Shown piece after piece: positions 46,562-56,007 of a stretch of 64,000 bases of DNA. The stretch comes from Candidatus Gastranaerophilales bacterium. GTDB taxonomy: Bacteria > Cyanobacteriota > Vampirovibrionia > Gastranaerophilales > CAJFVJ01. The DNA is taken from positions 132,048 to 196,047 of the forward strand of contig CALUSR010000002.1 in assembly GCA_944323485.1 (NCBI GenBank), given 5' to 3'. Positions within the stretch are counted from its first letter, which is position 1. Each line of letters starts with the position of its first letter. Made by a program: the position numbers and the translations under genes. The notes below the pieces were generated by a model. The model saw only the letters and a program-made list of their open reading frames with translations. It had not been told where the DNA came from and made no database searches.

Positions 46562-47500
46562 ATGGCAAAAATCAAAAAAATTCCAAAATCAAAAATCAAA
46601 AATCTGAAAGCAGAAATACAACTCGGTTTTGAAACAAATCTCATCAAGTCAAATCCGATGATTGTTGATTTGCTGCAAAACAACAGACAAATATACTATG
46701 CTTCTTATGACAGCAATGAGCTCCTTGGTGCCATATCTCTTTATTCCGAAGGATTAAAGAAAACAAAATGGGAGTACAAAGGTCTGTACATCGGAGATTT
46801 TCCGCATGAAATAACAAAAAAACTGATAAATTATACCGTTAATAAATACGGAGGCGCAGGTGCAGAACGTTTTGTTGTCTATATTCCGGAGCGTTACAAC
46901 CAGCTGATTGAACTTCTCAAAAAAGAGTGTATGTTCAGAGGTTGCGGAGATATAGATGTTTTCAAAAAAAATATAGAAAACTATTCTGATGAATTTCCTC
47001 AAATAGCTCTGCAGGATTTCAAAGAAGAAGATACCGTTCCTCTACTCGAATTATACAACTACTGTTTGTTCCCTCAGTTCAGACAGTCACTTTCAACAGA
47101 TAAAAACTACTGGAAAAAACGTCTTGCAAAAGCCTGCGATAAAAAAGTTCTTTATATCAGCAATATTATGGAAGGATATTATTCCCTGCATAATCCATCC
47201 GAGAACGTTTTTTATGCCGATATACTTATGTCAGAATTTTATCAAAATATGTACAACTCTCTCATTCAATATGCCATCGCAAAAGTCAAAAGCATAAATC
47301 CAAAAGCCGACTTGTATTTTGCCGTAAAAAAATTCCATCAAAGTTCAAAAAACTATCTGACAGTAATGAAAGATTTTCAATTTGAACTTGATGAAAGTTA
47401 TGCAACGATGGTTCGGGATTACTGGGATTTGATAAAACAAAATACAAAAGAAGAAAAAGCATCATCACTGCTGTTTGATAAAATGGGAAGCCCTGCATAA
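46562..47500 (+). CDS. GNAT-like protein of unknown substrate
   Basis: A 312-residue protein with two tandem units of similar layout: the first around GAISLYSEGLKKTKWEYKG and GGAGAERFVVYIPE, the second around VPLLELYNYCLFPQFRQSLS and LMSEFYQNMYNSLIQYAIAK. The pattern suggests tandem GNAT-type folds, but the acetyl-CoA loop is not clear, so catalysis is uncertain. It starts after AGGATG and its stop overlaps the DUF2085 start (TAATG), coupling the two genes. Confidence 0.6.
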   Translation: MAKIKKIPKSKIKNLKAEIQLGFETNLIKSNPMIVDLLQNNRQIYYASYDSNELLGAISLYSEGLKKTKWEYKGLYIGDFPHEITKKLINYTVNKYGGAGAERFVVYIPERYNQLIELLKKECMFRGCGDIDVFKKNIENYSDEFPQIALQDFKEEDTVPLLELYNYCLFPQFRQSLSTDKNYWKKRLAKACDKKVLYISNIMEGYYSLHNPSENVFYADILMSEFYQNMYNSLIQYAIAKVKSINPKADLYFAVKKFHQSSKNYLTVMKDFQFELDESYATMVRDYWDLIKQNTKEEKASSLLFDKMGSPA

Positions 47501-47928
47501 TGCCTTATTTCATATTTTTTCTTCTCAGTGCCGGATGGGTTTGTTTTCTTCTATTTATGGCTTACATAAAAAATTCTTCAATCCTGTATCAATTTGTCTT
47601 TTATATTATCGGCATAACCTGCCATCAGGCACCAGAAAAGAGTTTTTATTTTATGAATAATCAAATTCCAGTATGCGGAAGATGTTTCGGAATTTATGCA
47701 GGACTGGTAGCAGGATTGTTAATATACCCGGTATTCAAAAATATCAAAAATACATCAACACCGAGCATCAAACTCCTGCCCGTTTTTATACTGCCCGTAT
47801 TAATAGATGGAGCATTCAATCTTCTTGAAACAAATATCGAAAGAATGCTGACAGGCTTGATTTTTGGAATAGGTGTTGTCTTTTATCTTCTTCCGCTGAT
47901 AAATGATATGTTTTATTCTAAACGTTAA
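47500..47928 (+). CDS. DUF2085 family membrane protein
   Basis: A 142-residue inner-membrane protein with four hydrophobic spans. The family signature is clear: ITCHQAPEKSFYFMNNQIPV followed by CGRCFGIYAGLVAG, with three conserved cysteines that could bind a metal. The function of the family is unknown. It is coupled to the GNAT-like gene and overlaps the convergent UPF0173 gene by 11 bases. Confidence 0.9.
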   Translation: MPYFIFFLLSAGWVCFLLFMAYIKNSSILYQFVFYIIGITCHQAPEKSFYFMNNQIPVCGRCFGIYAGLVAGLLIYPVFKNIKNTSTPSIKLLPVFILPVLIDGAFNLLETNIERMLTGLIFGIGVVFYLLPLINDMFYSKR

Positions 47929-48604
47929 GGACTTCTGATGGTTTCAAAAACACACATTCTGATGAAGAATTTTTATCAAAATATCGTTTGATATCTTCTT
48001 CATTTTGTTTTATGACATCAAAAGTATTGTAGTGCATTGGAATAACTTTCTTGGCATTCAACCACTTTGCCGCAAAAGAAGCTTCCTTTGGTCCCATTGT
48101 ATAAAAACCGCCCACAGGAAGCAGCGCAACATCAGGAAAATACATCTCTCCTATTGTCTTCATATCCTGATGAAGCCCAGTATCTCCGGCATGGTAAATT
48201 GTCTTGCCGTCAATATTCATAACAATGGATGCAGGTACTCCTACATAATCATCAGAACCGGGAACGGCACTTGAGTGAGTTGCATTATAAAACCATACCT
48301 CACCCCATGGAAATTCAAGTTTTCCGCCAATATTAACACCGAGAGTTTTTACACCCTGTTTTGCACACCATGAAGCCAGCTCCACAATAGCCGTAATTTT
48401 TGCTCCTTTTGCCTTTGCAATGGCAACGGCATCTCCAAGATGATCCCCATGCCCGTGAGTTACGAGTATATCATCAACTTTAAGTGAATTTATATCAATA
48501 TTTGCAAGAGGATTGTGAGATATAAACGGATCAATCAAAATCCCGTAGCCGTTATATTTAATATAAAAAGCGCTATGTCCGATATATTGTAATTCAACAG
48601 TCAT
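47918..48604 (-). CDS. UPF0173 metal-dependent hydrolase (MBL fold)
   Basis: A 228-residue MBL-fold protein: MTVELQYIGHSAFYIKYNGY, ILIDPFISHNP, THGHGDHLGDAVAIA (HxHxDH), YHAGDTGLHQDM and the final VIPMHYNTF. This is the UPF0173/YtkL family, hydrolases with unknown substrate. It is cytoplasmic. AAGGAGC precedes the ATG. It follows leuS by 20 bases and may be co-transcribed with it. Confidence 0.93.
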   Translation of the reverse strand: MTVELQYIGHSAFYIKYNGYGILIDPFISHNPLANIDINSLKVDDILVTHGHGDHLGDAVAIAKAKGAKITAIVELASWCAKQGVKTLGVNIGGKLEFPWGEVWFYNATHSSAVPGSDDYVGVPASIVMNIDGKTIYHAGDTGLHQDMKTIGEMYFPDVALLPVGGFYTMGPKEASFAAKWLNAKKVIPMHYNTFDVIKQNEEDIKRYFDKNSSSECVFLKPSEVLNV

Positions 48605-48624
48605 ATTTAAGCTCCTTATGTCAG

Positions 48625-51111
48625 TTACTTAACAACTATATTCACAAGTCTGTTAGGCACAACAATAACTTTCACGACCTGTTTGCCTTCCATAAAAGCC
48701 TTTGCTTTATCATTTTCAAGAGCGAGTTTTTCAAGGATTGATTTATCCAAATCAGGTTCTACTTCAAGCTTATCACGGAGTTTACCGTTTACCTGAATAA
48801 CAACGGTGATGGACTTCGTTACCGCAAGTTTTTCATCATACTTTGGCCATTCGCTCAGATGAACAGAATCTTTTCCACCCAAATCACACCAGGCTTCTTC
48901 CGTAATATGAGGAACAATTGGTGACATGAGCTTGATTAAAGACTCCATAGCAAAGCTCAACACGGCTTTATCTACATCAGTGTATTCCTTTTTCGAATTT
49001 GTATACTCATAGAGAATGTTCACAAATTCTCTTATCTTACTGATAGCAGTATTAAACTGGAACTCATGAGATATATCCTGAGAAACTTTTTTGATGGCAA
49101 TATGAGTTTCTCGCAAAAGATTTTCACTTTCCTCTGACATATCTTCTAATGCAGGCAATTTATAATTCAAAGATACAACATCTTTGAGAGAATAAATCAA
49201 ACGCCATACACGGTTGAGGAATTTGTAGCATCCGTCAACTCCTGAATCAGACCAGTCCAAATCTCTCTGCGGAGGAGAATCGCTGAGAATAAACAATCTT
49301 GCTGTATCTGCACCGTAGTTTTTGAATATTTCATCAGGGTCAACAGTATTGCCCTTTGATTTACTCATCTTTGACCCGTCTTTCAAGACCATCCCCTGAG
49401 TCAGGAGGTTTGTAAACGGTTCATCAAAATTCAACAGCCCTCTGTCTCTCAGAGCTTTTGTGAAAAATCTTGAATACAACAGGTGCAAAATAGCATGCTC
49501 TATACCACCGACATACTGATTCACTGGAAGCCAGTAATTTACTTTATCCTTGCTGAAAGGCATCTCCGTGTTGTGAGGGTCTACATATCTCAAATAATAC
49601 CAGCTCGAGCAAATAAATGTATCCATCGTATCTGTTTCTCTCGTTGCAGGACCGCCGCATTTCGGACATGTTGTTTTCATGAAAGTAGGAGATGTAACAA
49701 TCGGAGACTTACCCTGAACGGTAATATCAATATCCGTCGGCAAAAGAACCGGCAAATCTTTTTCATCAACAGGCTGGATACCGCAGTGTTCGCAGTACAC
49801 AACAGGAATAGGAGCACCCCAGTACCTCTGACGTGATATCAACCAGTCACGGAGGCGATATTGAGTCTTCGCTTTTCCAAAACCTTTTTCTTCAGCATAT
49901 TTGATAATTTCTTCTTTTGCTTTCGTATTTTCAAGTCCGTTGAAAGATTGTGAATTAACGAGAACACCCGGGTCAATATAAGCCTCTGTCAGCTCTTCAG
50001 ATGAGTTAGAAGGATTTTCTATAACTTTTTTTATCGGGAGGTTGAATTTTTTTGCAAAAGCAAAATCTCTCTCATCATGCGCAGGTACAGCCATAACAGC
50101 CCCTGTTCCGTATTCAATCAGTACATAATCTGATGTCCAGAGAGGAACTTTATCACCGGTAAATGGATTTATAACATGAGTTCCGAGAGGAACACCCGTT
50201 TTGGTTCTTTCTGTTGATAATCTTTCTATTTCGGAAGCTTTTCTTGCATAAGACTGATATTCTTCTACAGCCTTTTTATTCTCGGGCGTTGTCAGCTTAT
50301 CAATATCTTTATACTCAGGAGCAACAACCATATATGTAATACCATATACGGTATCAGGTCTTGTTGTGTAAACAGGAATTTCCAACCCGTCAACTTCGGC
50401 AACCTTAAATTTGAGAATAGCGCCCTTTGACTTTCCTATCCAGTTCTTCTGCATTATCTTGACGCTCTCAGGCCAGCCTTTCAAGTCATCTATGCTCTGC
50501 AAAAGCTCTTCAGCATAATCGGTAATTTTCAAAAACCACTGTGAGAGATATTTTTTCTCAACAACATCATCACATCGCCAGCACTTGCCGTCGATAACCT
50601 GTTCATTCGCAAGAACAGTCGCACACTTGTGACACCAGTTCACTGCAGCTTCTTTTTTATAAGCAAGTCCGGCTTTATAGAGCTGCAAAAACAGCCACTG
50701 CGTCCATCTGTAATATTCAGGCGTTGATGTTGAAATTTCTCTCGACCAGTCATAAAACAAACCGAGAGTTTTGAGCTGATCTCTCATATAGTCAATATTT
50801 TTATTTGTCCAAATTGCAGGATGACTGTTTGCTTTAATCGCCGCATTTTCTGCAGGAAGCCCGAAGCTGTCCCAACCAATCGGATGAAGAACATTGTAGT
50901 TATTCATTCTGTAATAACGAGCAATAACATCCGTAATTGTATAGTTTCTTACATGCCCCATATGCAAACGTCCTGATGGGTACGGAAACATAGATAATGC
51001 ATAATACTTAGGCTTATCAGACACGTCAGGCGTTGCGTTTATATTTTTTTCTTCCCAGATTTTCTGCCATTTTTTCTCAATTTGCTGTGGAAAATATTGC
51101 TCTTTAACCAC
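48625..51111 (-). CDS. leuS: Leucyl-tRNA synthetase
   Basis: A full-length class I synthetase of 828 residues. HMGHVRNY provides the HIGH motif, a zinc-finger-like CHKCATVLANEQVIDGKCWR insert is near residue 159, the CP1 editing domain contains VPAHDERDFAFA, and SKMSKSKGNTVDPD is the KMSKS loop. It charges tRNA-Leu and edits misacylated products. The start codon is GTG with AAGGAG placed 6-8 bases upstream. Confidence 0.98.
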   Translation of the reverse strand: MVKEQYFPQQIEKKWQKIWEEKNINATPDVSDKPKYYALSMFPYPSGRLHMGHVRNYTITDVIARYYRMNNYNVLHPIGWDSFGLPAENAAIKANSHPAIWTNKNIDYMRDQLKTLGLFYDWSREISTSTPEYYRWTQWLFLQLYKAGLAYKKEAAVNWCHKCATVLANEQVIDGKCWRCDDVVEKKYLSQWFLKITDYAEELLQSIDDLKGWPESVKIMQKNWIGKSKGAILKFKVAEVDGLEIPVYTTRPDTVYGITYMVVAPEYKDIDKLTTPENKKAVEEYQSYARKASEIERLSTERTKTGVPLGTHVINPFTGDKVPLWTSDYVLIEYGTGAVMAVPAHDERDFAFAKKFNLPIKKVIENPSNSSEELTEAYIDPGVLVNSQSFNGLENTKAKEEIIKYAEEKGFGKAKTQYRLRDWLISRQRYWGAPIPVVYCEHCGIQPVDEKDLPVLLPTDIDITVQGKSPIVTSPTFMKTTCPKCGGPATRETDTMDTFICSSWYYLRYVDPHNTEMPFSKDKVNYWLPVNQYVGGIEHAILHLLYSRFFTKALRDRGLLNFDEPFTNLLTQGMVLKDGSKMSKSKGNTVDPDEIFKNYGADTARLFILSDSPPQRDLDWSDSGVDGCYKFLNRVWRLIYSLKDVVSLNYKLPALEDMSEESENLLRETHIAIKKVSQDISHEFQFNTAISKIREFVNILYEYTNSKKEYTDVDKAVLSFAMESLIKLMSPIVPHITEEAWCDLGGKDSVHLSEWPKYDEKLAVTKSITVVIQVNGKLRDKLEVEPDLDKSILEKLALENDKAKAFMEGKQVVKVIVVPNRLVNIVVK

Positions 51112-51171
51112 TTGATGCTCCTTCTTAATTCCATTTTTTATACAGAAAAATTATACCCTAAAAAAATAAAA

Positions 51172-51194
51172 AAGTATTGTCTATGACAATACTT
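51172..51194 (-). terminator. Terminator of the 199-aa gene
   Basis: AAGTATTGTC pairs with GACAATACTT around a 3-base loop, followed on the minus strand by TTTTTTATTTTTTT. It separates the gene at 51242 from leuS. Confidence 0.85.
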
Positions 51195-51241
51195 AAAAAA
51201 ATTAGTTTAACTCTATTTTCTCTCTCTAATATATCTCTGAT

Positions 51242-51841
51242 TTATTTCTGAAAATCTGCAAAAGCCGCATTTGGTGCCGATGCTTGTCCGACAGCAGAAG
51301 CGGTATTTTCTTCAGGAAGTTGAGCTAAAGCCTGTGTTTGTTCTTCTGCATCATTTGCTTCTTCTTCAACGCCATTGACCGGTTCTTCTCCGGCATTGAC
51401 AACCTCTGTTTGTTTTTCATCTGCTTCCTTTATTTCTGCAGAAGGAGCAGGTTGAGGAGATTTAGCTGGTTCAGCAGTCTCAACAGGCTGTTTTCTATCT
51501 TTAATGACATGCGATGCAGCCAGTGCAAAAGAAGCAATGGCACCTATAGTACCAACTGTCCCTATAGCTTTTATAACATTATGATTTTTACCGACATGAT
51601 TCAACACTCCTGAAACAATTCCCATAATTCCTGAGGTCAAAAAGAGATTTGTTGTATTTTCAGGTGTTGATTTTGAATAAGTATCTTTTGCAAGCTGTTT
51701 CAACTCTGCAAATTTTGACTTTTTTTCTTTTGGCTGAGTTTGAACAACCTCTGGTGTTTGTTGAGGTTGTTGAGATTTTACCTCAGCCGGTTGAATATTT
51801 TCTCCGGTAAATTTTATAGAAGAAACTGCCGATAAATTCAT
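51242..51841 (-). CDS. Low-complexity membrane protein with IKFTG motif
   Basis: A 199-residue protein starting MNLSAVSSIKFTGENIQPAE. After a Gln/Pro/Lys-rich segment it has two adjacent hydrophobic spans (TTNLFLTSGIMGIVSGVLNH and IKAIGTVGTIGAIASFALAA), then a long acidic, Glu/Ala/Pro-rich tail. The VSSIKFTG start matches the VSSVSFG start of the 72-aa protein at 55514. It is probably an inner-membrane hairpin protein with a disordered tail; I cannot name a family. AGGAG precedes the ATG. Confidence 0.7.
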   Translation of the reverse strand: MNLSAVSSIKFTGENIQPAEVKSQQPQQTPEVVQTQPKEKKSKFAELKQLAKDTYSKSTPENTTNLFLTSGIMGIVSGVLNHVGKNHNVIKAIGTVGTIGAIASFALAASHVIKDRKQPVETAEPAKSPQPAPSAEIKEADEKQTEVVNAGEEPVNGVEEEANDAEEQTQALAQLPEENTASAVGQASAPNAAFADFQK

Positions 51842-51998
51842 TTTTTTACTCCTATTTGAATACCTTCTTATTCTATCATAAAATCAAACATAAACGAAAT
51901 TTGCCAGTAGTTGAAGAAATATTAATAAAAATCTGTATGTAAAAAATAATTTATCATATATAATAAACCTGTTGTAAAAGTTAACAAGAGATAAACAA

Positions 51999-52757
51999 AT
52001 GCTCGCAAAAAGAATAATCCCCTGTCTTGATATAAAAAACGGTCAAACAGTAAAAGGTGTCAATTTTGAGAACTTGCAATACGCAGGGAATCCCGTTGAG
52101 CTAGCAAAAAGATACTCTGATGAAGGTGCAGACGAGCTTGTTTTTCTTGATATTACCGCCACAAATGAAGGGAGAAAAACAACTGTCGAGCTGGTAAAAA
52201 AAGTAGCCAAAGAAGTGTTTATCCCATTCACAGTAGGCGGAGGCATAAACACAATTGAAGACATAAGAAAATTATTATTAGCAGGTGCAGATAAAATTTC
52301 TCTCAACTCGGCAGCCGTAAAGAATCCTGATTTAATAAAAGAATCATCAAGAACTTTCGGCTCTCAATGTATAGTAGTTGCAGTTGATTCAAAAAGAGTT
52401 GATGGTGACTTTTATGTTTTTATCAATGCAGGTCAAAAAAATACGGGAATAAAAGTTCTGGACTGGATAAAACAGGTTCAGAACTATGGAGCAGGAGAAA
52501 TTCTTCTGACATCTATGGATGCTGATGGCACAAAACAGGGTTTTGACATTGAGGTAACAAAACTTGTCAGCAAACACTCAAGAATACCTGTTATTGCCTC
52601 AGGAGGAGCAGGGGCTGATCCAAAACATTTCGAAGATGTATTCAAAAATGGTCTTGCTGATGCGGCACTTGCTGCGTCAATTTTCCACTTTAACCTTCTT
52701 CCGATAAAAGAACTCAAGTCTTATTTGAACAGGCATGACATATCAGTCAGAATTTAG
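51999..52757 (+). CDS. hisF: Imidazole glycerol phosphate synthase cyclase subunit
   Basis: A 252-residue TIM barrel. [18 protein letters not shown] carries the first catalytic Asp, [17 protein letters not shown] and [11 protein letters not shown] the second, and [12 protein letters not shown] the second phosphate site. With HisH it makes imidazole glycerol phosphate for histidine synthesis. No other his gene is beside it, so the pathway is scattered. Its last 4 bases overlap the convergent large membrane gene. Confidence 0.95.
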   Translation: MLAKRIIPCLDIKNGQTVKGVNFENLQYAGNPVELAKRYSDEGADELVFLDITATNEGRKTTVELVKKVAKEVFIPFTVGGGINTIEDIRKLLLAGADKISLNSAAVKNPDLIKESSRTFGSQCIVVAVDSKRVDGDFYVFINAGQKNTGIKVLDWIKQVQNYGAGEILLTSMDADGTKQGFDIEVTKLVSKHSRIPVIASGGAGADPKHFEDVFKNGLADAALAASIFHFNLLPIKELKSYLNRHDISVRI

Positions 52758-55120
52758 CTTTTCTTTGTTTTTGACGCCTGCTTTTCAGAAAGGGTTTTCT
52801 TGCCTGTAATCGTCTTCATCAATCTGAAGTACTTACCTTTCAATCCGTCGCTTTCAAGATTTTCTTTTTCTACGGCAAGGATTTCATCTTTTGATTTTTC
52901 CCCAAGAGGCAACCCCGTTGATTTTCTTGTTATTGTTTCATTGATGAGAGCATAAGCAGCACCAATCAGGGACATATTAAACAGAGATTTGCTATATGGA
53001 ACTTTGAACACATTATTCAATAAAGATAACAGGAACGAACCGTAGAGAATTCCATAACCTCTTTGGATAGCTCTTTCTTTTGCCTTTTGTGTAGCTTCTG
53101 TTTTATCCTGATTTTTCTGCATAACAAGGTTGTAGTTATCAGCAATCAAGAAATAACTGGTTGCAGCACTTGCGCTGAGTTTTGTGATTTTTGCAAGATT
53201 ATGATTTGAATAGTTTGACTTGGTAACATTATCAAAAGAACCCAAGAGCTGTTCGTTAACTCTCTTTGAAAAATCTGCATCTTCAGGAATTTTTTTGATA
53301 AAGTTAATGTTATTTGAAATCATCTTCTTCTGAGAAGATATTTCATCTTTTGCTTTTTTCAGAATGCCTGATTCAAGTTCTGACAATTCAGAAGCCGGTT
53401 TTGATGACAGTTTTGACAACTCATCTTTTGACATAGTTCTGAATGCTTCAGAAACAGCCTTATCAGCATCACGCAATTTTGCCGATTTATGAGTTACCAT
53501 ATCAGCGATATTCTTAGTAAAGTTATAAGGAATCATAGCCCACTTCCAGACGGTCCTTACCGGGAATATCAAAATATCATTAACAATAGGATTAACAACT
53601 TTTCTGTCTTTTTTACCCAGATTAATCATATCTGACGTCTGGTCTTTTACTATATCATAATACTTATCTGCGACTTTTGAAAAACCGTTTTCTCTCAGTC
53701 TTGTCATAGCTTTATCAAAATCTGCCCGAGAAATAAGGTCATCTTCTTTGATTATGTTATTATATCCTTTTTTAATCGGCTCAATAATACTTTTACCGAA
53801 ATCAGTTGCTTTAAACTTGTTAGCTGCAAAACCTAATGCCCATAACCCGCCGAGAACGGCACCAACCTTCGGCCATATAGAAGACTTTTTCTTTTCGTTC
53901 GTTTTATTATTGCCTTCATTCTGCTCTTTTGAGTTTGTAAAATATACCTGAGAAGGCTGATTTGTTCTTTCAAAAGGTCTGAAGACCTCTGAACGTGAAT
54001 TTTTATTTATACCTTTTGAGCTCTTGAACACAACAGGATTGTAGGAGTCTGCTTTTGATATATTCGACGAAAAATCTTCCACTGACTTTTTCGGTTCAAC
54101 CTGCTGTTTATTATCATCTTTTTTAGCACTTTCCTGTTTTGAAGCGAGTTCTTTTGCTCTTTTTTCCGATAAGAAAGTTATCGGCTTGTTAGTTAACAAA
54201 CGGGAGAATACTTCGGCAACAAGAACAATGCCGGTTGATACAGTAGCTGAAAGAGCCGGACTCTTGTTGATGACCTTGCCTAAAGCTCCTAAAGATACAA
54301 ATGTTGCATAAGCAGTGAACACAACTCTCGCAACTTCCTGTTTGATACGTCTTGTCTTCTCTTTTGATGCCTCTTTGTCGTCATCATTTATCAATCTCGT
54401 CAGGTTATACGCATCGTTCCCAAGATAAACGGCAGGAATCAATCCTGTAACAAGTCTGTTGAGTCCTCTTTCTTTATCAGTACTATAATTTGATATGAGA
54501 GGATTCAATCTGCGATGACCGGCTTTAAATAAATCATCCGGAGTAGCGCCATCCTTAACTTTCTCAAGAAGAGAAGAAATTGAAGCAACTTTTGCATTGT
54601 TTGCAATATCTGTTCTTCTTTTTTGTAAAAAATTTGAGTTTAATAAATTATTTACAGTTTTTGACTCAGCCATGCCCGGGAGTTTTTTTGCTGATTTCAG
54701 AATAAATTCGAAAATATCAGCAGGCATACCTGTGATTGGATAGAGTAAAGATTCTCCAAAAGATTTTGCAACTGATTTTTGAGAAAGCGTGATGACATCA
54801 TCTTTTACACTGACCAAATCAGTATTTTTGGCAAGATTGTCTATTTCCTTTCGCAGAAATTTCCCCGCATCATCTCCAAATGCTTGAGAATATTTTTCAA
54901 TCGCAGGGGTCAGACCTTCATAAACTTTTTTGACGGAAGATAAAGAAAAGCCCTTAAATGACAATTCCGAAGAATTTGAATTTAAGGGCTTTTCTTTAAA
55001 AGAATTATTGGAACGGGTGTACATCTTACTCTCATAAAAAGAGGGACTATGACCCTGGGACTTTTGACGTCCCTTAGATAAAAATTTTTTATTAATGTCT
55101 ACCGAATTACTTATTTGCAT
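52754..55120 (-). CDS. Large multi-span membrane protein with LSFKG motif
   Basis: A 788-residue protein, not recognised. The first 50 residues are polar and Ser/Lys/Asn-rich; [12 protein letters not shown] follows at about 50-61. Hydrophobic spans include [72 protein letters not shown], and near the end [18 protein letters not shown] and [15 protein letters not shown]. Between them lie long helical soluble stretches and a Lys/Asn-rich spacer. Its architecture is like the 527-aa protein at 37201. A surface or envelope scaffold role is possible; nothing more can be said. Confidence 0.68.
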   Translation of the reverse strand: MQISNSVDINKKFLSKGRQKSQGHSPSFYESKMYTRSNNSFKEKPLNSNSSELSFKGFSLSSVKKVYEGLTPAIEKYSQAFGDDAGKFLRKEIDNLAKNTDLVSVKDDVITLSQKSVAKSFGESLLYPITGMPADIFEFILKSAKKLPGMAESKTVNNLLNSNFLQKRRTDIANNAKVASISSLLEKVKDGATPDDLFKAGHRRLNPLISNYSTDKERGLNRLVTGLIPAVYLGNDAYNLTRLINDDDKEASKEKTRRIKQEVARVVFTAYATFVSLGALGKVINKSPALSATVSTGIVLVAEVFSRLLTNKPITFLSEKRAKELASKQESAKKDDNKQQVEPKKSVEDFSSNISKADSYNPVVFKSSKGINKNSRSEVFRPFERTNQPSQVYFTNSKEQNEGNNKTNEKKKSSIWPKVGAVLGGLWALGFAANKFKATDFGKSIIEPIKKGYNNIIKEDDLISRADFDKAMTRLRENGFSKVADKYYDIVKDQTSDMINLGKKDRKVVNPIVNDILIFPVRTVWKWAMIPYNFTKNIADMVTHKSAKLRDADKAVSEAFRTMSKDELSKLSSKPASELSELESGILKKAKDEISSQKKMISNNINFIKKIPEDADFSKRVNEQLLGSFDNVTKSNYSNHNLAKITKLSASAATSYFLIADNYNLVMQKNQDKTEATQKAKERAIQRGYGILYGSFLLSLLNNVFKVPYSKSLFNMSLIGAAYALINETITRKSTGLPLGEKSKDEILAVEKENLESDGLKGKYFRLMKTITGKKTLSEKQASKTKKS

Positions 55121-55330
55121 ATCTCATTCCTGTACTCTGATGTAAGAATCACATAAGAAATTTCTTTATGCAAGTAACAAAATATTAAAATAAAATTACT
55201 TGAATAGGCTTCTAAGTGACCCCGAAAGATAAAACACCTCTAAATAAATTTTTTTGACAGTCTGTATAAATATTTAAAAGCCAATTAAGCGGAAAACCCG
55301 CATTAGAGAATAGTTTTCATAAATATTTTT

Positions 55331-55515
55331 ATATTACAAAATGTAACAAGTTTTTTAATATCAGGCAATTATATATTTGATATATACTTTATATATATGT
55401 AAGGGTTATTTAAAAGATTTCAAAACAAAAACCTACTACCTAACCTAACTAACCTTCCCTAACCTAAAAACCCTAACAAAACTTTTACTCCCAGTCGGGA
55501 GCTTTTTTTTTGCCT
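55331..55515 (+). repeat. 185-bp direct repeat, copy 1
   Basis: Nearly identical to 55788-55972. The only differences I see are one base (TAATATCAGG here, TAATGTCAGG there), one A fewer in an A-run here and one T more in the final T-run. The repeat begins ATATTACAAAATG and ends with the terminator T-run and GCCT, which also runs into the stop codon of the 72-aa gene. No terminal inverted repeats or target duplication are seen, so it is not an obvious insertion element. Confidence 0.95.
55393..55511 (+). ncRNA. Candidate C-rich small RNA, copy 1
   Basis: An extended -10 (TGATATATA, 55378-55386) predicts +1 near 55393. The segment from about 55421 to 55492 contains no G at all and is full of CCTAACC-like patches. 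A 5-bp GC stem (CTCCC-AGTC-GGGAG, 55488-55501) with a nine-T run ends it. No ORF with a ribosome-binding site fits. The expected transcript is about 119 nt. Unpaired C-rich tracts with a rho-independent end are typical of sRNAs that pair with Shine-Dalgarno sequences. The element is present twice, which supports function; direction is set by the T-run. Confidence 0.6.
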
Positions 55516-55732
55516 ATTTTTTGAAAATCTTTGAGCAGGCATTTTTTATCTTTGAAGCAACATCAACAATGCCCTCAACAATTTTTTCTTTTGTTTGCTC
55601 ACGTTTAAGTTGTTTCTGGTAGTCAGCCATAAGCCGTTTATATCCGGGAGAATTATGATTTGCGAGCGTAAATATACTTACTTTCTTTAATCGTTTTCCA
55701 AAACTTACGGATGATACAGGCGATAACTTCAT
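55514..55732 (-). CDS. Small basic protein with VSFG motif, between the repeat copies
   Basis: A 72-residue, lysine-rich protein starting MKLSPVSSVSFGKRLKKVSI and ending in a basic helix (DVASKIKNACSKIFKK). No signal peptide or span. The start sequence groups it with other unknown proteins here. Its ribosome-binding region (AGAAAGGTTTTTG before ATG) contains AGGTTTTTG, the exact complement of CAAAAACCT in repeat copy 1 (55426-55434). It lies exactly between the two 185-bp repeats, and its stop codon abuts copy 1. Function unknown. Confidence 0.65.
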   Translation of the reverse strand: MKLSPVSSVSFGKRLKKVSIFTLANHNSPGYKRLMADYQKQLKREQTKEKIVEGIVDVASKIKNACSKIFKK

Positions 55733-55787
55733 ACAAAAACCTTTCTTTATAAAATATCAATATTAATAATAAATTAACTACAAAAAT

Positions 55788-55972
55788 ATATTACAAAATG
55801 TAACAAGTTTTTTAATGTCAGGCAATTATATATTTGATATATACTTTATATATATGTAAGGGTTATTTAAAAGATTTCAAAACAAAAAACCTACTACCTA
55901 ACCTAACTAACCTTCCCTAACCTAAAAACCCTAACAAAACTTTTACTCCCAGTCGGGAGCTTTTTTTTGCCT
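55788..55972 (+). repeat. 185-bp direct repeat, copy 2
   Basis: Second copy of the element at 55331-55515, with about 99% identity by eye and the same orientation. It lies 55 bases upstream of the 72-aa gene and directly abuts the terminator hairpin of the gene at 56008. Confidence 0.95.
55850..55968 (+). ncRNA. Candidate C-rich small RNA, copy 2
   Basis: Extended -10 TGATATATA at 55835-55843, a G-free C-rich tract, and the same CTCCC-AGTC-GGGAG terminator stem with an eight-T run. One extra A in the A-run changes CAAAAACCT to CAAAAAACCT, so the two RNAs may differ slightly in targets. TAACCTTCC is at 55908-55916. Confidence 0.6.
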
Positions 55973-56006
55973 AAAAAAGGAAGAACTTTTTAGTTCTTCC
56001 TTTTTT
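55973..56006. terminator. Bidirectional terminator, 15-bp stem
   Basis: AAAAAAGGAAGAACT pairs exactly with its complement at 55992-56006 around TTTT. It ends the minus-strand gene at 56008 and may back up the terminator of the second C-rich RNA, only 4 bases away. Confidence 0.9.
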
Positions 56007-56007
56007 C

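Noticed and set aside
55421-55490. CCTAACC-type repeats resembling a CRISPR array or telomeric repeat.
   Set aside because: Units are irregular and too short, with no spacers of fixed length and no cas genes; the tract sits inside a promoter-terminator unit.
55421-55490. G-quadruplex potential on the minus strand of the C-rich tract.
   Set aside because: Runs are mostly two Gs with uneven loops, and the terminator direction favours the plus strand as transcript.
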